Notes: a model not told the origin generated them from the sequence alone. 64,000 bases of DNA from Paraburkholderia sp. BCC1885 (GCF_900996235.1 NZ_CAAJGM010000206.1:18273-82272), one strand, 5' to 3'. Shown: positions 9,432 through 19,110, numbered from the stretch's first letter. Numbers and translations are program-made.

Positions 9432-10679
9432 ATGAAATTTCGCGCGATCATGGGCGCTTTGTGCGCCGCAGGTCTGATGTGTGGTGTATCCGCAGCGCAA
9501 GCTGCCGAGTCGATCGAAGTGCTGCACTGGTGGACCTCGGGCGGCGAATCGAAAGCCGTCGGCGTGTTGAAAGACGACATGCAGAAGCAGGGTTACACCT
9601 GGAAGGACTTCGCGGTTGCTGGCGGCGCTGGTGCAGCGGCCATGACGGCACTGAAGACGCAGGTGATCTCGGGCAACGCGCCGAGCGCCGCACAGATCAA
9701 GGGTCCGCTGATCCAGGAATGGGCGGAGCAGGGCGTGCTGGTGCCGATCGACTCCGCTACCGGCGACTGGAAGAAGAACCTGCCGCCGCAGATCGACAAG
9801 ATCATGCATGCAGACGGTCACTACGTGGCGGCGCCGTTCTCGGTGCACCGCGTGAACTGGATCTGGATCAACAAGTCGGCACTCGACAAGGTCGGCGCGA
9901 AGCCGCCTACCACGTGGCCGGAATTCTTCGCCGTGGCTGACAAGCTGAAGGCTGCCGGCATCCAGCCGGTCGCTGCCGGCGGTCAACCGTGGCAAGACCT
10001 GACGCTGTGGGAAGACGTGGTGCTGTCGCAAGGCAACGACTTCTACAAGAAGGCGATTGTCGACCTCGACCAGAAGACCCTGACCTCGCAGCAGATGGTC
10101 GGCGTGTTCGACACGGTCCGCAAGATCGAGTCGTACATGGACACGGGCCGCACGGGCCGTGACTGGAACCTGGCCACGGCCATGGTCATCAACGGCAAGG
10201 CCGGCATGCAGTTCATGGGCGACTGGGCGAAGGGCGAGTTCGCGAACGCGAACAAGCAGCCGGGTACGGACTATATCTGCGCACCGGTGCCGGGCACGGC
10301 CAAGGGCTACACGTTCAACGTCGACTCGTTCGTGTTCTTCGCACAGAAGGGCGCGAAGGATGCAACGGCTGGTCAGCTCGCACTGGCCAAGACGATCATG
10401 AGCCCGGACTTCCAGGAGCAGTTCAGCCTGAACAAGGGTTCGATTCCGGTTCGCCTCGGCGTGAACATGGACAAGTTCGACGCATGCGGCAAGCAGTCGT
10501 ACGCGGATGAACAAACGGCGATCAAGGCCGGCGGTTATGTTCCGTCGCTGGCACACGGTATGGCTCAGCCGGATGCAACGGCTGGTGCGATCACCGACGT
10601 CGTGACCAAGTTCATGAACTCGGACCAGGATTCGAAGAGCGCGGTCGAAGCGCTCGCGAAGGCTGCGAAGACGAAGTAA
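9432..10679 (+). CDS. Glucose/mannose-type ABC transporter substrate-binding protein
   Basis: The 415-residue protein has a cleavable signal peptide (hydrophobic core ending SAAQAAES). The mature protein begins IEVLHWWTSGGE, the hallmark of family-1 sugar-binding proteins specific for glucose/mannose (GtsA/GltA-like). It captures sugar in the periplasm and delivers it to the two permeases encoded next. A GGAGGAG ribosome-binding site lies 6 bp before ATG 9432. Codon use is strongly biased to C/G-ending codons, as in highly expressed genes. A perfect hairpin directly after the gene may raise its transcript level relative to the permeases. Position beside zwf-pgl-glk supports glucose as substrate. 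Confidence 0.9.
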   Translation: MKFRAIMGALCAAGLMCGVSAAQAAESIEVLHWWTSGGESKAVGVLKDDMQKQGYTWKDFAVAGGAGAAAMTALKTQVISGNAPSAAQIKGPLIQEWAEQGVLVPIDSATGDWKKNLPPQIDKIMHADGHYVAAPFSVHRVNWIWINKSALDKVGAKPPTTWPEFFAVADKLKAAGIQPVAAGGQPWQDLTLWEDVVLSQGNDFYKKAIVDLDQKTLTSQQMVGVFDTVRKIESYMDTGRTGRDWNLATAMVINGKAGMQFMGDWAKGEFANANKQPGTDYICAPVPGTAKGYTFNVDSFVFFAQKGAKDATAGQLALAKTIMSPDFQEQFSLNKGSIPVRLGVNMDKFDACGKQSYADEQTAIKAGGYVPSLAHGMAQPDATAGAITDVVTKFMNSDQDSKSAVEALAKAAKTK

Positions 10680-10693
10680 GCAAGGTAGTATGA

Positions 10694-10725
10694 CGCCCGG
10701 TTGCGGCTCCACGCGCAACCGGGCG
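10694..10725 (+). terminator. Intercistronic stem-loop after the binding-protein gene
   Basis: A perfect 12-bp stem (CGCCCGGTTGCG and its complement) with an 8-base loop is followed by TTTGCTT rather than a full T run. Such elements after binding-protein genes commonly stabilise the upstream mRNA or give partial termination, which would explain unequal expression of binding protein and permeases. The remainder of the gap to 10836 holds no gene. Confidence 0.65.
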
Positions 10726-10836
10726 TTTGCTTCAGGCAGCTTCAGGCATGAAGGTGTACCCAGAGTCACAGCCTTTGCCAGTCCAGTGTCGCGCTTGCCG
10801 CGCTGATGCCGGCGGCACAGTTTCAGGAGTCGAGTA

Positions 10837-11775
10837 GTGACTGCTTCTCTTAGCGGAAACGGGAAATCCACCACCGTGGCCCGCCGCACGTCGCCCATGG
10901 CGGCGCTCGCCGACCGCTGGATTCCGAAGCTGGTGCTTTCTCCCAGCATCGTGATCAGCCTGGTCTTCGTTTATGGCTTTATTGCCATTACCGGCTATCT
11001 GTCGTTGTCGAATTCGCGACTGATGCCGCGCTATGAATTCGTCGGTTTCGACCGTTATCGCGAGCTGTTCGATAACGATGTCTGGTGGACCTCGGCCGCC
11101 AATCTCGGCTGGTTCGGCATTCCGTTCATCGCAATCTGCGTGGCGCTCGGGCTGTTCCTGGCCATTCTGCTGGATCAGCGCATCCGCAACGAAGGTGCTT
11201 TGCGGGCCGTGTTCCTGTATCCGATGGCGCTGTCGTTCATCGTGACCGGCACCGCATGGCAATGGATTCTCAACCCCAATCTCGGCATGCAGAAGGTGCT
11301 GCAGGACTGGGGCTGGACGAACTTCCAGTTCGACTGGCTCGACAATCCGGACCGCGCGATTTTCTGTATCGTGATCGCGGCCGTCTGGCAATCCACGGGC
11401 TTCGTCATGGCGCTGTTCCTCGCCGGCCTGCGTGGCGTGGATGCGGAAATTTTCAAGGCGGCACAGGTGGATGGCGCGACGTTGCCCACCATCTACCGCA
11501 AGATCGTGATTCCGAGCATGCGTCCGGTGTTTTTCTCGGTGCTGCTGATTCTCTGCCACATCACGATCAAGACCTTCGACCTCGTCGTTGCATTGACGGC
11601 GGGTGGCCCGGGTACGTCATCGTCGCTGCCGGCGATGTTCATGTACACGTTTTCGTTTAACCGCGGGCAACTGGGCGTCGGCGCTGCGTCGTCGATGATG
11701 ATGCTCGCAACCGTCGTGGCCGTGCTCGTGCCGCTGATGTATATGGAATCGAGGAGCACGCGTAATGCAGCCTAA
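10837..11775 (+). CDS. Sugar ABC transporter permease (first)
   Basis: This 312-residue inner-membrane subunit has about six transmembrane segments. The cytoplasmic EAA loop AEIFKAAQVDGATLPTIYRK contacts the ATPase. It is a MalF/UgpA-type permease and forms a heterodimer with the next gene product. The GTG start at 10837 is preceded by AGGAG; the first ~35 residues are cytoplasmic and basic. Its 3' end overlaps the second permease by 11 bp, indicating translational coupling. Confidence 0.9.
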   Translation: MTASLSGNGKSTTVARRTSPMAALADRWIPKLVLSPSIVISLVFVYGFIAITGYLSLSNSRLMPRYEFVGFDRYRELFDNDVWWTSAANLGWFGIPFIAICVALGLFLAILLDQRIRNEGALRAVFLYPMALSFIVTGTAWQWILNPNLGMQKVLQDWGWTNFQFDWLDNPDRAIFCIVIAAVWQSTGFVMALFLAGLRGVDAEIFKAAQVDGATLPTIYRKIVIPSMRPVFFSVLLILCHITIKTFDLVVALTAGGPGTSSSLPAMFMYTFSFNRGQLGVGAASSMMMLATVVAVLVPLMYMESRSTRNAA

Positions 11776-12622
11776 GATGACGATCAGCCGTGCCGTCATT
11801 TATGCGGCGCTGATTTTGTTTGCGTTGTACTTCCTGTTTCCGCTGTATGTGATGCTGTCCACGTCGTTCAAGGACATCGACCAACTGCGTACCGGCAACC
11901 TGCTGACGCCGCCGTCGCACCCCACTTTCGCGCCGTGGATCAAGGCATGGAGCCAGGCGTGTACGGGTGTGCGTTGCGACGGCATGGAGCCGTTCTTCAT
12001 GAACTCGGTGCGCATGGTGATTCCGGCCGTGCTCATCTCGTCGATTATCGGCGCGTTTAACGGCTATGTGCTGACGCACTGGCGCTTCCGTGGCGCGGAC
12101 ATCCTGTTCACCATGCTGCTGGTGGGCTGCTTCATCCCGTTCCAGGCCATCCTGTTGCCGATGGCGCGTTTCGAAGGCTTCATGGGCCTGTCGAATACGG
12201 TGGGCGGGCTGGTGCTGGTGCACGTGGTGTACGGCATTGCGTTCACCACGATGTTCTTCCGCAACTTCTACGTCAGCATTCCGGCGGAGCTGGTGAAGGC
12301 GGCGCGGATCGACGGTGCGGGCTTCTTCCTCATCTTCTCGAAGATTCTGCTGCCGGTTTCGCTGCCGATTTTCATGGTGTGCCTGATCTGGCAATTCACG
12401 CAGATCTGGAATGACTTCCTGTTCGGTATCGTGTTTTCGGGCGTCGATTCGATGCCGATCACGGTGGCGCTGAACAATCTCGTGAATACGTCGACCGGTG
12501 TGAAGGAATACAACGTCGACATGGCAGGCGCGATCATCGCGGCGCTGCCTACGTTGCTCGTCTACATCATCGCCGGCCGATATTTCGTGCGCGGCCTGAC
12601 GGCAGGCGCAGTGAAGGGCTAA
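11765..12622 (+). CDS. Sugar ABC transporter permease (second)
   Basis: This 285-residue MalG/UgpE-type permease has an N-terminal membrane anchor (VIYAALILFALYFLFPLYVML) and the EAA loop AELVKAARIDGAGFFLIFSK. It begins inside the preceding gene and is followed after 116 bp by the ATPase gene. Together they form the glucose importer core. Confidence 0.9.
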   Translation: MQPKMTISRAVIYAALILFALYFLFPLYVMLSTSFKDIDQLRTGNLLTPPSHPTFAPWIKAWSQACTGVRCDGMEPFFMNSVRMVIPAVLISSIIGAFNGYVLTHWRFRGADILFTMLLVGCFIPFQAILLPMARFEGFMGLSNTVGGLVLVHVVYGIAFTTMFFRNFYVSIPAELVKAARIDGAGFFLIFSKILLPVSLPIFMVCLIWQFTQIWNDFLFGIVFSGVDSMPITVALNNLVNTSTGVKEYNVDMAGAIIAALPTLLVYIIAGRYFVRGLTAGAVKG

Positions 12623-12738
12623 CCCAAAACGATTGCCGCAGCGCGCCACGTGGCGGCTGCGGTGCGAACCGGCATCCGGTCTGCGCCGCCTGAGTGCGAT
12701 GCACCTGAAGCTGTACCAGAGACAAGAGGATTCACAGC

Positions 12739-13857
12739 ATGGCAAGCCTTTCCATCCGTGACGTGTACAAGACCTACCCGAACGGGGTGCCGGTCCTGAA
12801 GGGTGTCAACATCGACATCGAAGACGGCCAGTTCCTGATTCTGGTGGGCGGCTCGGGCTGCGGTAAGTCGACGCTGCTCAACATGATCGCCGGTCTCGAG
12901 ACCGTGACGAAGGGCGAAATTCAGATCGACGGCAAGACGGTGAACAACCTGTCGCCGAAGGATCGCGATATCGCGATGGTGTTCCAGTCATACGCGCTGT
13001 ATCCGTCCATGACGGTGCGCGACAACATTTCGTTCGGCCTCGGTATCCGCAAGGTGCCGAAGCCGGAGCAGGCGCAGATTGTCGAGCGCGTTTCGAGCAT
13101 GCTGCAGATCCAGCATCTTCTGGACCGCAAGCCGGGGCAATTGTCCGGTGGCCAGCGGCAGCGTGTGGCGATGGGGCGTGCGCTGGCGCGCGATCCGGTG
13201 ATGTTCCTGTTCGACGAGCCGTTGTCGAACCTGGATGCGAAGCTGCGCATCGAAATGCGCTCCGAGATCAAGCTGCTGCATCAACGCCTGGGCACCACCA
13301 TCGTTTATGTGACGCACGATCAGATCGAGGCGATGACGCTGGGCGACCGGATTGCGGTGATGAAGGATGGCGTGGTGCAGCAGTTCGGCGCGCCGCAGGA
13401 TATTTATGATTCGCCTTCGAACCTGTTCGTGGCCGGCTTTATTGGCGCGCCGCCGATGAACTTCATTCAGGGCAAGCTGGTCGAGCAGGGCTCGGGCGTC
13501 GGCGTCGAGGTCGATACCGGCATCAAGCGATCTGTGCTGAATCTGCCTTTCACCTCGGCGAAGGTGAAGGCGCATGTGGGCAAGGAAGTTATCCTGGGTC
13601 TGCGTCCCGAACGTATCACTGACGCACGCAGCGCACACAACGTTGAAGATGCGCAACTGCAGCCGATCGAAGTGAAAGTCGATGTGATCGAGCCGACCGG
13701 GCCGGACACTTTGGTGTTTGCTCAGTTGAACGGCAAGCGCGTGGTCAGCCGCGTGCACCCCGCTTCGAATCCGCAGCCGCTGACTAATATGACGCTGCTG
13801 TTCGATGTGTCGAAGGCGGTGTTGTTTGATCCGGCTAATGAAGAGCGGATTGCTTAA
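12739..13857 (+). CDS. Sugar ABC transporter ATP-binding protein (MalK/UgpC type)
   Basis: The 372-residue ATPase has Walker A GGSGCGKSTLLNMIAGLE (residues about 37-54), the signature LSGGQRQRVAMGRAL and Walker B VMFLFDEPLSNLD. A C-terminal regulatory OB-fold region (from about 240) is typical of the CUT1 sugar family. It energises the two permeases. The frame ends just before a strong terminator, so it closes the operon that starts at 9432. Confidence 0.93.
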   Translation: MASLSIRDVYKTYPNGVPVLKGVNIDIEDGQFLILVGGSGCGKSTLLNMIAGLETVTKGEIQIDGKTVNNLSPKDRDIAMVFQSYALYPSMTVRDNISFGLGIRKVPKPEQAQIVERVSSMLQIQHLLDRKPGQLSGGQRQRVAMGRALARDPVMFLFDEPLSNLDAKLRIEMRSEIKLLHQRLGTTIVYVTHDQIEAMTLGDRIAVMKDGVVQQFGAPQDIYDSPSNLFVAGFIGAPPMNFIQGKLVEQGSGVGVEVDTGIKRSVLNLPFTSAKVKAHVGKEVILGLRPERITDARSAHNVEDAQLQPIEVKVDVIEPTGPDTLVFAQLNGKRVVSRVHPASNPQPLTNMTLLFDVSKAVLFDPANEERIA

Positions 13858-13892
13858 GGGTTAGTTGCGGCAGGTTAGACGAAGATGAGAAG

Positions 13893-13925
13893 GCCCCATG
13901 CGTCGGAAGACGTGTGGGGCTTTTT
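13893..13925 (+). terminator. Rho-independent terminator of the sugar ABC operon
   Basis: A GC-rich stem (GCCCCATGCGTC / GACGTGTGGGGC with two non-Watson-Crick positions), a GGAA loop and a TTTTT tract lie 35 bp after the ATPase stop. The convergent porin gene ends 8 bp beyond, so it may work for both. Confidence 0.85.
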
Positions 13926-13932
13926 GCTGTGC

Positions 13933-15117
13933 TCAGAAAAAATGCCGCAACCCCACGCTGCCCACGAACTGCGATCCGCCTGAAGACGGCGTCGTATTCT
14001 GCCCATCGCCCACTACCGCGACGGCATCGACAATCGAGGTCCCGTTAGCCGCAATGGCCTTTCCGCTCGCGTGCTGATAACCCTCAAGGAAGTAAATGGC
14101 GGTTCTCTTCGTCATTGAGTAACTCTGCTCAAGCGAGAACTGGTTGTAGCGCGCCGAATCCGCGATGCCGTTCGACTCGCTTGCCCGGGTGTAGCTGTAC
14201 CCAGCCGCCACGTTGATGGCGGGCGTCACCTGATACGTCGAAATCACGCCATACGTATTGAAGACCGCGGTGTCCCGAAACGTCGACCCCGCGCCTGGCC
14301 GGTACAGCACGTTCGAATAGTTCGCGCCCACCATGAAATTGCCGGACTTGTACTGAGCCGCAGCCGCAATCATCTGGTTGGTGTGCGCGGTGGCGTAGGC
14401 CACGTTGACCGGCGAGTTGTCCGCGACTGTGGCCAGTGCATTGCTGGTCGCCAGATCGGCGAGCCGAACGTAGCCAACCGCGGCCCGGAAATTAGCGACG
14501 GCATATGTCAGCGCCGCGCTTAGCGTGTTGCCATGCGTGAAGTTGCCGGCCACGCCACCCAAACCGTACTGCGCGCTGGCCTGCAAGCCGCTGAGAACCG
14601 GTGACGTGTAGGTCAGCGAATTGTTGAATCGTAGTGTCGTGTCAAGCGCGTCGAGATCGCCAGGATGCGCGCCCGTGGCACCCGTCAGGTAACCGGTCGG
14701 ACCCAGGGCGCCGACAAAATTGAAGTAAGGCGTGTACTGACGACCAATCGTCAACGTGCCGAATTGCTGATCGCTCAAACCGACATACGCCTGGCGGTTG
14801 AATTCCACGCCGGCCGAACTTTGGGCGCCCGTCAGCGAGTTAAAGCCTGATTCCAGCCGGAAGATGGTTTTCAGGCCACCGCCGAGATCCTCCGAGCCGA
14901 GCAAGCCAAATTTGCTCGCGTTCAGTTCGCCCTGGCTCAGATAGAAGTTGTGCTTGCCCTTTTGATTGCTGGTGTAGTTGATCGCGTTATCCACATCTCC
15001 ATACAAGGTCACCGCGCTTTGAGCGTGGGCTGTCATCGGAGCCGAAGCCGACGCTGCTACCGCGATAAAAATACCGGAGACGATTGCCCGGCTGGCCTTG
15101 ACTCGTTTCATCCACAT
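13933..15117 (-). CDS. Outer-membrane porin, Gram-negative trimeric type
   Basis: The 394-residue protein has a signal peptide ending in AHAQ, then SAVTLYGDVDNAINYTSN, the standard start of beta-proteobacterial porins. The eyelet loop region RLESGFNSLTGAQSSAGVEFNRQAYVGL and the C-terminal GLRHFF, ending in phenylalanine, mark an outer-membrane barrel. AGGAGG 7 bp upstream supports ATG 15117. It follows the GH31 gene by 116 bp on the same strand and probably serves diffusion of the oligosaccharide handled by that locus (inference). Specificity cannot be told from sequence. Confidence 0.9.
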   Translation of the reverse strand: MWMKRVKASRAIVSGIFIAVAASASAPMTAHAQSAVTLYGDVDNAINYTSNQKGKHNFYLSQGELNASKFGLLGSEDLGGGLKTIFRLESGFNSLTGAQSSAGVEFNRQAYVGLSDQQFGTLTIGRQYTPYFNFVGALGPTGYLTGATGAHPGDLDALDTTLRFNNSLTYTSPVLSGLQASAQYGLGGVAGNFTHGNTLSAALTYAVANFRAAVGYVRLADLATSNALATVADNSPVNVAYATAHTNQMIAAAAQYKSGNFMVGANYSNVLYRPGAGSTFRDTAVFNTYGVISTYQVTPAINVAAGYSYTRASESNGIADSARYNQFSLEQSYSMTKRTAIYFLEGYQHASGKAIAANGTSIVDAVAVVGDGQNTTPSSGGSQFVGSVGLRHFF

Positions 15118-15233
15118 CTTGTTGCCTCCTGCTAAGTAATGCTAATTATTTGATAAAGCGGTTTGTTTCCCTTTGAGCTGCCCAGGTACTCACGCGCTAG
15201 CCGGGCGGATTCGGCGGATTCCGCCCGGCGGCG

Positions 15234-17645
15234 TCACGCATCCAGATCGAGCGTGACACGTTGCCACGCCCCTTCCGGCTGGACGTTTGAGATGCGTCCT
15301 TGAGCGGCCGTAACGTTTCGCGTTTCGGCCGACGGCAGCAACAGGTCGATCGACGCTGCGCGCCACCTCACATCGCCTTCGAATTCCACTGAGAGCGTGA
15401 TGGTTTCCGCCGTGCTATGAGCCGCGACATGCCAATGCCCATGCTCGCCGTTGCGCCATGCTTCGGATACGCCGTCGTCTTCCACGCAGCGACCCTGTGC
15501 CGAGCCATTGCCGTGAACCGGCGCGATCATAAAGCCGCGCTGGTCCGCGCGCTGGTCGAAAGTCTGGACGGCCAGATTGAGAGGGATTGCGTGTCCTTCG
15601 CGAATCAGCATGAAGGGCTGATCCAGCGGCGCCGGCAGTCGAACGGTTTGACCGCCATCGAAACTTTCGCCGCTCCAATAGCTTGTCCAGCGCGAGCCGG
15701 CGGGTAGATAAACGGCGCGCTCGGTCTGCCCGGCTTCCACAACTGGCGCGACCAGCAATGCGGAGCCGAGCATCATGTCGTCGTTTTCCTGGTAGCAGTT
15801 CGCGTCTTGCGGGAAATCGGCGAAAGTGGGCCGCAGGACGGGCTCGTATCGACTGCTCGACAGCCAAAGCAGATCGTACAAATACGGCATCAGGCGATAG
15901 CGCAGCTTGATCAGGTCGGATATATCCCGCGTGACCTCGGGATGCATCCACGGTTCGTTGACCGTGCCGTCGTCATTCCATGAATGGATGCTAAAGCGCG
16001 GCATGAAAACGCCGAACTGTACCCAGCGGGCTAGCATCTCAGCCGAAGGCGCGGGTCCTGAGAATCCGCCGATGTCATGGCCGATATTCGACACCCCTGA
16101 CAATGCCAGCCCGAGCCCCATCTTCAGGTTGTAACGCAGCGTGTCCCACGAGGTGTAGTTGTCACCCGACCAGGTCTGGACGTACCGCTGCATGCCGGCG
16201 CCGCCCGAACGCGACACCAGAAACGGCCGCTGTTCCGGCGCGTGCTCGCGCTGCGCATCGCGCGACGCGCGGATCATCAGCATGGTCTGCAAAACTTTGG
16301 CTTCATGGGCGGGGAACGTGTTGCCAAAACCATGCGCAACCGCGTCGGGCGTCCAGATTTCGAATTCGTTGTTGTCATTCCAGGTCGCCGCGATGCCGTA
16401 CCTGAGCAATGTCTGCTTGACCTTGTCTTTCCACCACGCCGTGGTCGCGGGGTTGGTGAAGTCCAGATACGCGCCCACTTCGTCCCAGAACTGCACCCAC
16501 GCCGGCTCGCCGTTACTTGCGCGAATCAATAACCCCGCGTTGGACACGCTCTCGAACTCCGGGTGATCGCGCAGCAAACACGGCTTGATGTTGGCGCAAA
16601 GCCTGACGCCGTTGTCGAGATAGTTTTGGACGAAGCCGTGGACGTCGGGGAATTTGTCCTTGTTCCAGTTGAACACATAGCGTTTTGGGCCGATCGACGT
16701 ATAACCTGAAGACAGGTGAAACGAATCGCACAGAATGTCGTGCTCGCGGCATCGGTGGATGAATTCGCCCATGCGGCGATGGGCGTCCGGCGCGTCGGTA
16801 TAGCTCATCGTCGACCCCGAGTACCCTAAGCCCCACTTTGGCATCCACGCCGGGCGGCCTGTCAACCATGTGAAGCGCCTCACCGCGTCGAGCGGCGAAT
16901 CGGGCGAAGCGATGAAGTAATAGTCGAGATCGCCGTGTTGCGCGACGAAGTAACGGTAGGGACCGTGATAGTTGTCCAGCTCGCGCCCCATGTCGAAACT
17001 GCAATCGGACACGGTGTCGTAGAACAGGCCATAGCCGGTCGTCGTCTCTTTCTGCCAGGTGATGTAAAACGGAATGTGCTTGTAAAGCGGATCGGTTTGG
17101 ATGGCGTTGTAACCCATCGCGTCGATATTGCGCATTTCATAGCGCTGATGCGCGCGGTTCAGGGCGCCCGCACGCTCGCCGAGACCGAAGTACATTTCTC
17201 CAGCGTCGCGTCGCACGTAGTGATAGACGCGCGGGTCCCAGTAACCGAAGTTGTACGCCTGCGTGGCGCGATCCGCGAGGACGGCTCGCCACTCGCCTTG
17301 TGTTTTGACGAACCGCGAAAGCATGCCGCCGAGGAGCGTCACTTCAAGACGGATCTTTCGGGTTTCAATAGTTAGGACTACATCATTAATCTTTAGATCG
17401 AATTCCGGCTTCGAGTAGCCGCTCAGGTCGCGCCGCTCGCGGCCTTCGAGCGGTACATCGGCCTCGCCGGGGGCGATCGACCATGTGCGCGGCGTTTGTA
17501 ACTGTCCGTTCGGAAGAACGAGCACGCGCACGACGTCGTCTTCCAATACGAAGAGCTCAAGCGTCGCGCCGGAACCGCTGGTGAGACGCAGATGATTGTC
17601 CGCATTCGCGACCAGCGCGAAGCGGGGGCTATGCAACAGGGACAT
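15234..17645 (-). CDS. Glycoside hydrolase family 31 (alpha-glucosidase/alpha-xylosidase type)
   Basis: This is an 803-residue retaining alpha-glycosidase. The catalytic nucleophile is the Asp in TWNDNNEFEIW (about residue 424) and the acid/base is the Asp in WSGDNYTSWD (about 495). An N-terminal beta-sandwich (GLGERAGALNRAHQRYEMRN) and C-terminal beta domains frame the barrel. There is no signal peptide, so it should act in the cytoplasm on imported sugar. It lies 29 bp after the MFS carrier gene and upstream of the porin, forming a carrier-hydrolase-porin utilisation locus. The WNDNNE variant occurs in several GH31 subgroups; the exact substrate is uncertain. Confidence 0.88.
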   Translation of the reverse strand: MSLLHSPRFALVANADNHLRLTSGSGATLELFVLEDDVVRVLVLPNGQLQTPRTWSIAPGEADVPLEGRERRDLSGYSKPEFDLKINDVVLTIETRKIRLEVTLLGGMLSRFVKTQGEWRAVLADRATQAYNFGYWDPRVYHYVRRDAGEMYFGLGERAGALNRAHQRYEMRNIDAMGYNAIQTDPLYKHIPFYITWQKETTTGYGLFYDTVSDCSFDMGRELDNYHGPYRYFVAQHGDLDYYFIASPDSPLDAVRRFTWLTGRPAWMPKWGLGYSGSTMSYTDAPDAHRRMGEFIHRCREHDILCDSFHLSSGYTSIGPKRYVFNWNKDKFPDVHGFVQNYLDNGVRLCANIKPCLLRDHPEFESVSNAGLLIRASNGEPAWVQFWDEVGAYLDFTNPATTAWWKDKVKQTLLRYGIAATWNDNNEFEIWTPDAVAHGFGNTFPAHEAKVLQTMLMIRASRDAQREHAPEQRPFLVSRSGGAGMQRYVQTWSGDNYTSWDTLRYNLKMGLGLALSGVSNIGHDIGGFSGPAPSAEMLARWVQFGVFMPRFSIHSWNDDGTVNEPWMHPEVTRDISDLIKLRYRLMPYLYDLLWLSSSRYEPVLRPTFADFPQDANCYQENDDMMLGSALLVAPVVEAGQTERAVYLPAGSRWTSYWSGESFDGGQTVRLPAPLDQPFMLIREGHAIPLNLAVQTFDQRADQRGFMIAPVHGNGSAQGRCVEDDGVSEAWRNGEHGHWHVAAHSTAETITLSVEFEGDVRWRAASIDLLLPSAETRNVTAAQGRISNVQPEGAWQRVTLDLDA

Positions 17646-17674
17646 ACCGCTTTCCTTTTATTCGAACGGGCTGC

Positions 17675-18958
17675 TTACGCTAATTTGGTGGCTAAAGTCG
17701 CATGGGCGAGTTTCAGGTGGCCTCGCACCAGCAGGACCAGCAAGGCCGCGCCGACCAGATCGAAACATCCGAGCAGCGCAAAGAGTGGTCCGTAGCCGAC
17801 GATATCGGCGAGGGCGCCGACCAGCAAAGAGAAACCCAGGCCGCCAATCCACGCTGCCATTCCTGCAAACCCGGCCACGGTGCCGACGTCGCTCGAATCG
17901 AAAAAGTCGGCGCTCAATGTGTTGACGAGGCCAGAAATCATCTGATGCGCAAACCCGCCGACGCAGAACAGCACGATTGCCATATACGGAGAGGCGACGA
18001 GGCCGATGCAGGCCGGCGCGATCATCATGAAGGCGCCGAGCACGACGCCGCAGACGCGTGACCAGATGAGCGGCACGCGAAAGTGCCTGGTCAGGAATGG
18101 CGACAGATAGCCGCCGAGCACGCCGCCCAGATCAGCGGCGAGAAAGGGCAGCCACGCATAGATGGCGATCTGTTTGAGGTCCATGTGGCGCGCGGTGGAC
18201 AGGTACAGCGGAATCCAGAAGCTGAAGGTCTGCCAGGCCGGTTCGGCGAAGAACCGCGGCAGCGCGATCGCCCAGAACGTGCGGGTTCCGAGCAACTCGC
18301 GCAAGGAGCGCCGCGGACGCGCCGCAGTGGCTGAGAGACATTGCCCGGAAACGATCTTTTTGCGCTCGGCGGAGGACAGATTCTTGTGCTTCCGGGGCGA
18401 ACGATAAAAGGCATACCACAGGACTGCCCAGAAGAAGCCAAGCGCGCTCGTCGCCACGAACGCCGTTCGCCAGCCGTAGTGCAGCGACACGAGGATTACC
18501 AGAGGCGGCGCCGCCAGCGCACCGAGCGAGGTGCCCGCATTGAAGTAACCCACCGCCACGGACTTTTCCTTATCCGGAAACCATTCGGCGACGGCCTTCA
18601 TGCCCGCGGGAATCGCGGCTGCTTCGGTCAGTCCCATCAGCCCGCGCAGTCCGGCAAGCGAAAACCAGCTACCGATGCCGCCATGCAGACATCCGACCAC
18701 AGACCACAGCACGGCGAACAGGGCGAAGCCGATGCGCAACCCGATCAGGTCGATGATCAGGCCGCATACCGGCTGCATGAGCGTGTAGCCAATCTGGAAC
18801 GCACCGACTACATAGGAGTACTGCTGAGTGCTCATGTGCAATTGAGTCTTCAACTCGGGAGCCAATACCCCGAGCGAATTGCGCGAAATGTAGTTGATGA
18901 TGGTTCCAAGGCACACGAGCGCGATGATCCACCAGCGCAGTCCTTTGATTGCTTTCAA
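17675..18958 (-). CDS. MFS sugar/hexuronate-type transporter
   Basis: The 427-residue, 12-TM carrier is of the anion/cation symporter (ExuT/GudP-like) type. It shows KGLRWWIIALVCLGTIINYI in TM1, then SRNSLGVLAPEL, and a motif-A-like region around TM2-3 (GYTLMQPVCGLIIDLIGLRIG). An ATG at 19006 gives a 16-residue atypical leader. TTG 18958 has GGAGGAG three bases upstream and gives the family-typical MKAIKGLRWW start, so I chose it. It is the first gene of the carrier-GH31-porin locus and would import the oligosaccharide or glycoside cut by GH31. Confidence 0.85.
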   Translation of the reverse strand: MKAIKGLRWWIIALVCLGTIINYISRNSLGVLAPELKTQLHMSTQQYSYVVGAFQIGYTLMQPVCGLIIDLIGLRIGFALFAVLWSVVGCLHGGIGSWFSLAGLRGLMGLTEAAAIPAGMKAVAEWFPDKEKSVAVGYFNAGTSLGALAAPPLVILVSLHYGWRTAFVATSALGFFWAVLWYAFYRSPRKHKNLSSAERKKIVSGQCLSATAARPRRSLRELLGTRTFWAIALPRFFAEPAWQTFSFWIPLYLSTARHMDLKQIAIYAWLPFLAADLGGVLGGYLSPFLTRHFRVPLIWSRVCGVVLGAFMMIAPACIGLVASPYMAIVLFCVGGFAHQMISGLVNTLSADFFDSSDVGTVAGFAGMAAWIGGLGFSLLVGALADIVGYGPLFALLGCFDLVGAALLVLLVRGHLKLAHATLATKLA

Positions 18959-19016
18959 TGTCTCCTCCGGATGGCGCCTATTTGCTGCGCTCAGGGCCGG
19001 CAGCAAATTTATAGGC

Positions 19017-19031
19017 AGTCATCCTATGACT
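19017..19031. promoter_or_regulatory. Operator-like palindrome upstream of the carrier-GH31 locus
   Basis: AGTCAT-CCT-ATGACT, overlapping a second symmetry ATAGG-N7-CCTAT (19011-19027), lies about 60 bp upstream of the carrier start. It is a candidate site for a local sugar regulator, but no regulator gene is encoded adjacent. Confidence 0.4.
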
Positions 19032-19089
19032 CGGAAGAGATAAAAGCAAACAGAATTGCCTCCGAGTTTACCCGCGATATTTTCGAGAT

Positions 19090-19110
19090 AATCCTTATGA
19101 AATAAGGATT
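19090..19110. promoter_or_regulatory. 21-bp perfect palindrome
   Basis: Arms AATCCTTAT and ATAAGGATT flank the three bases GAA. It lies 131 bp upstream of the carrier start and about 85 bp past the end of the UPF0126 gene's neighbourhood. It could be an operator or an mRNA hairpin. No T tract follows, so a terminator is less likely. Confidence 0.45.
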
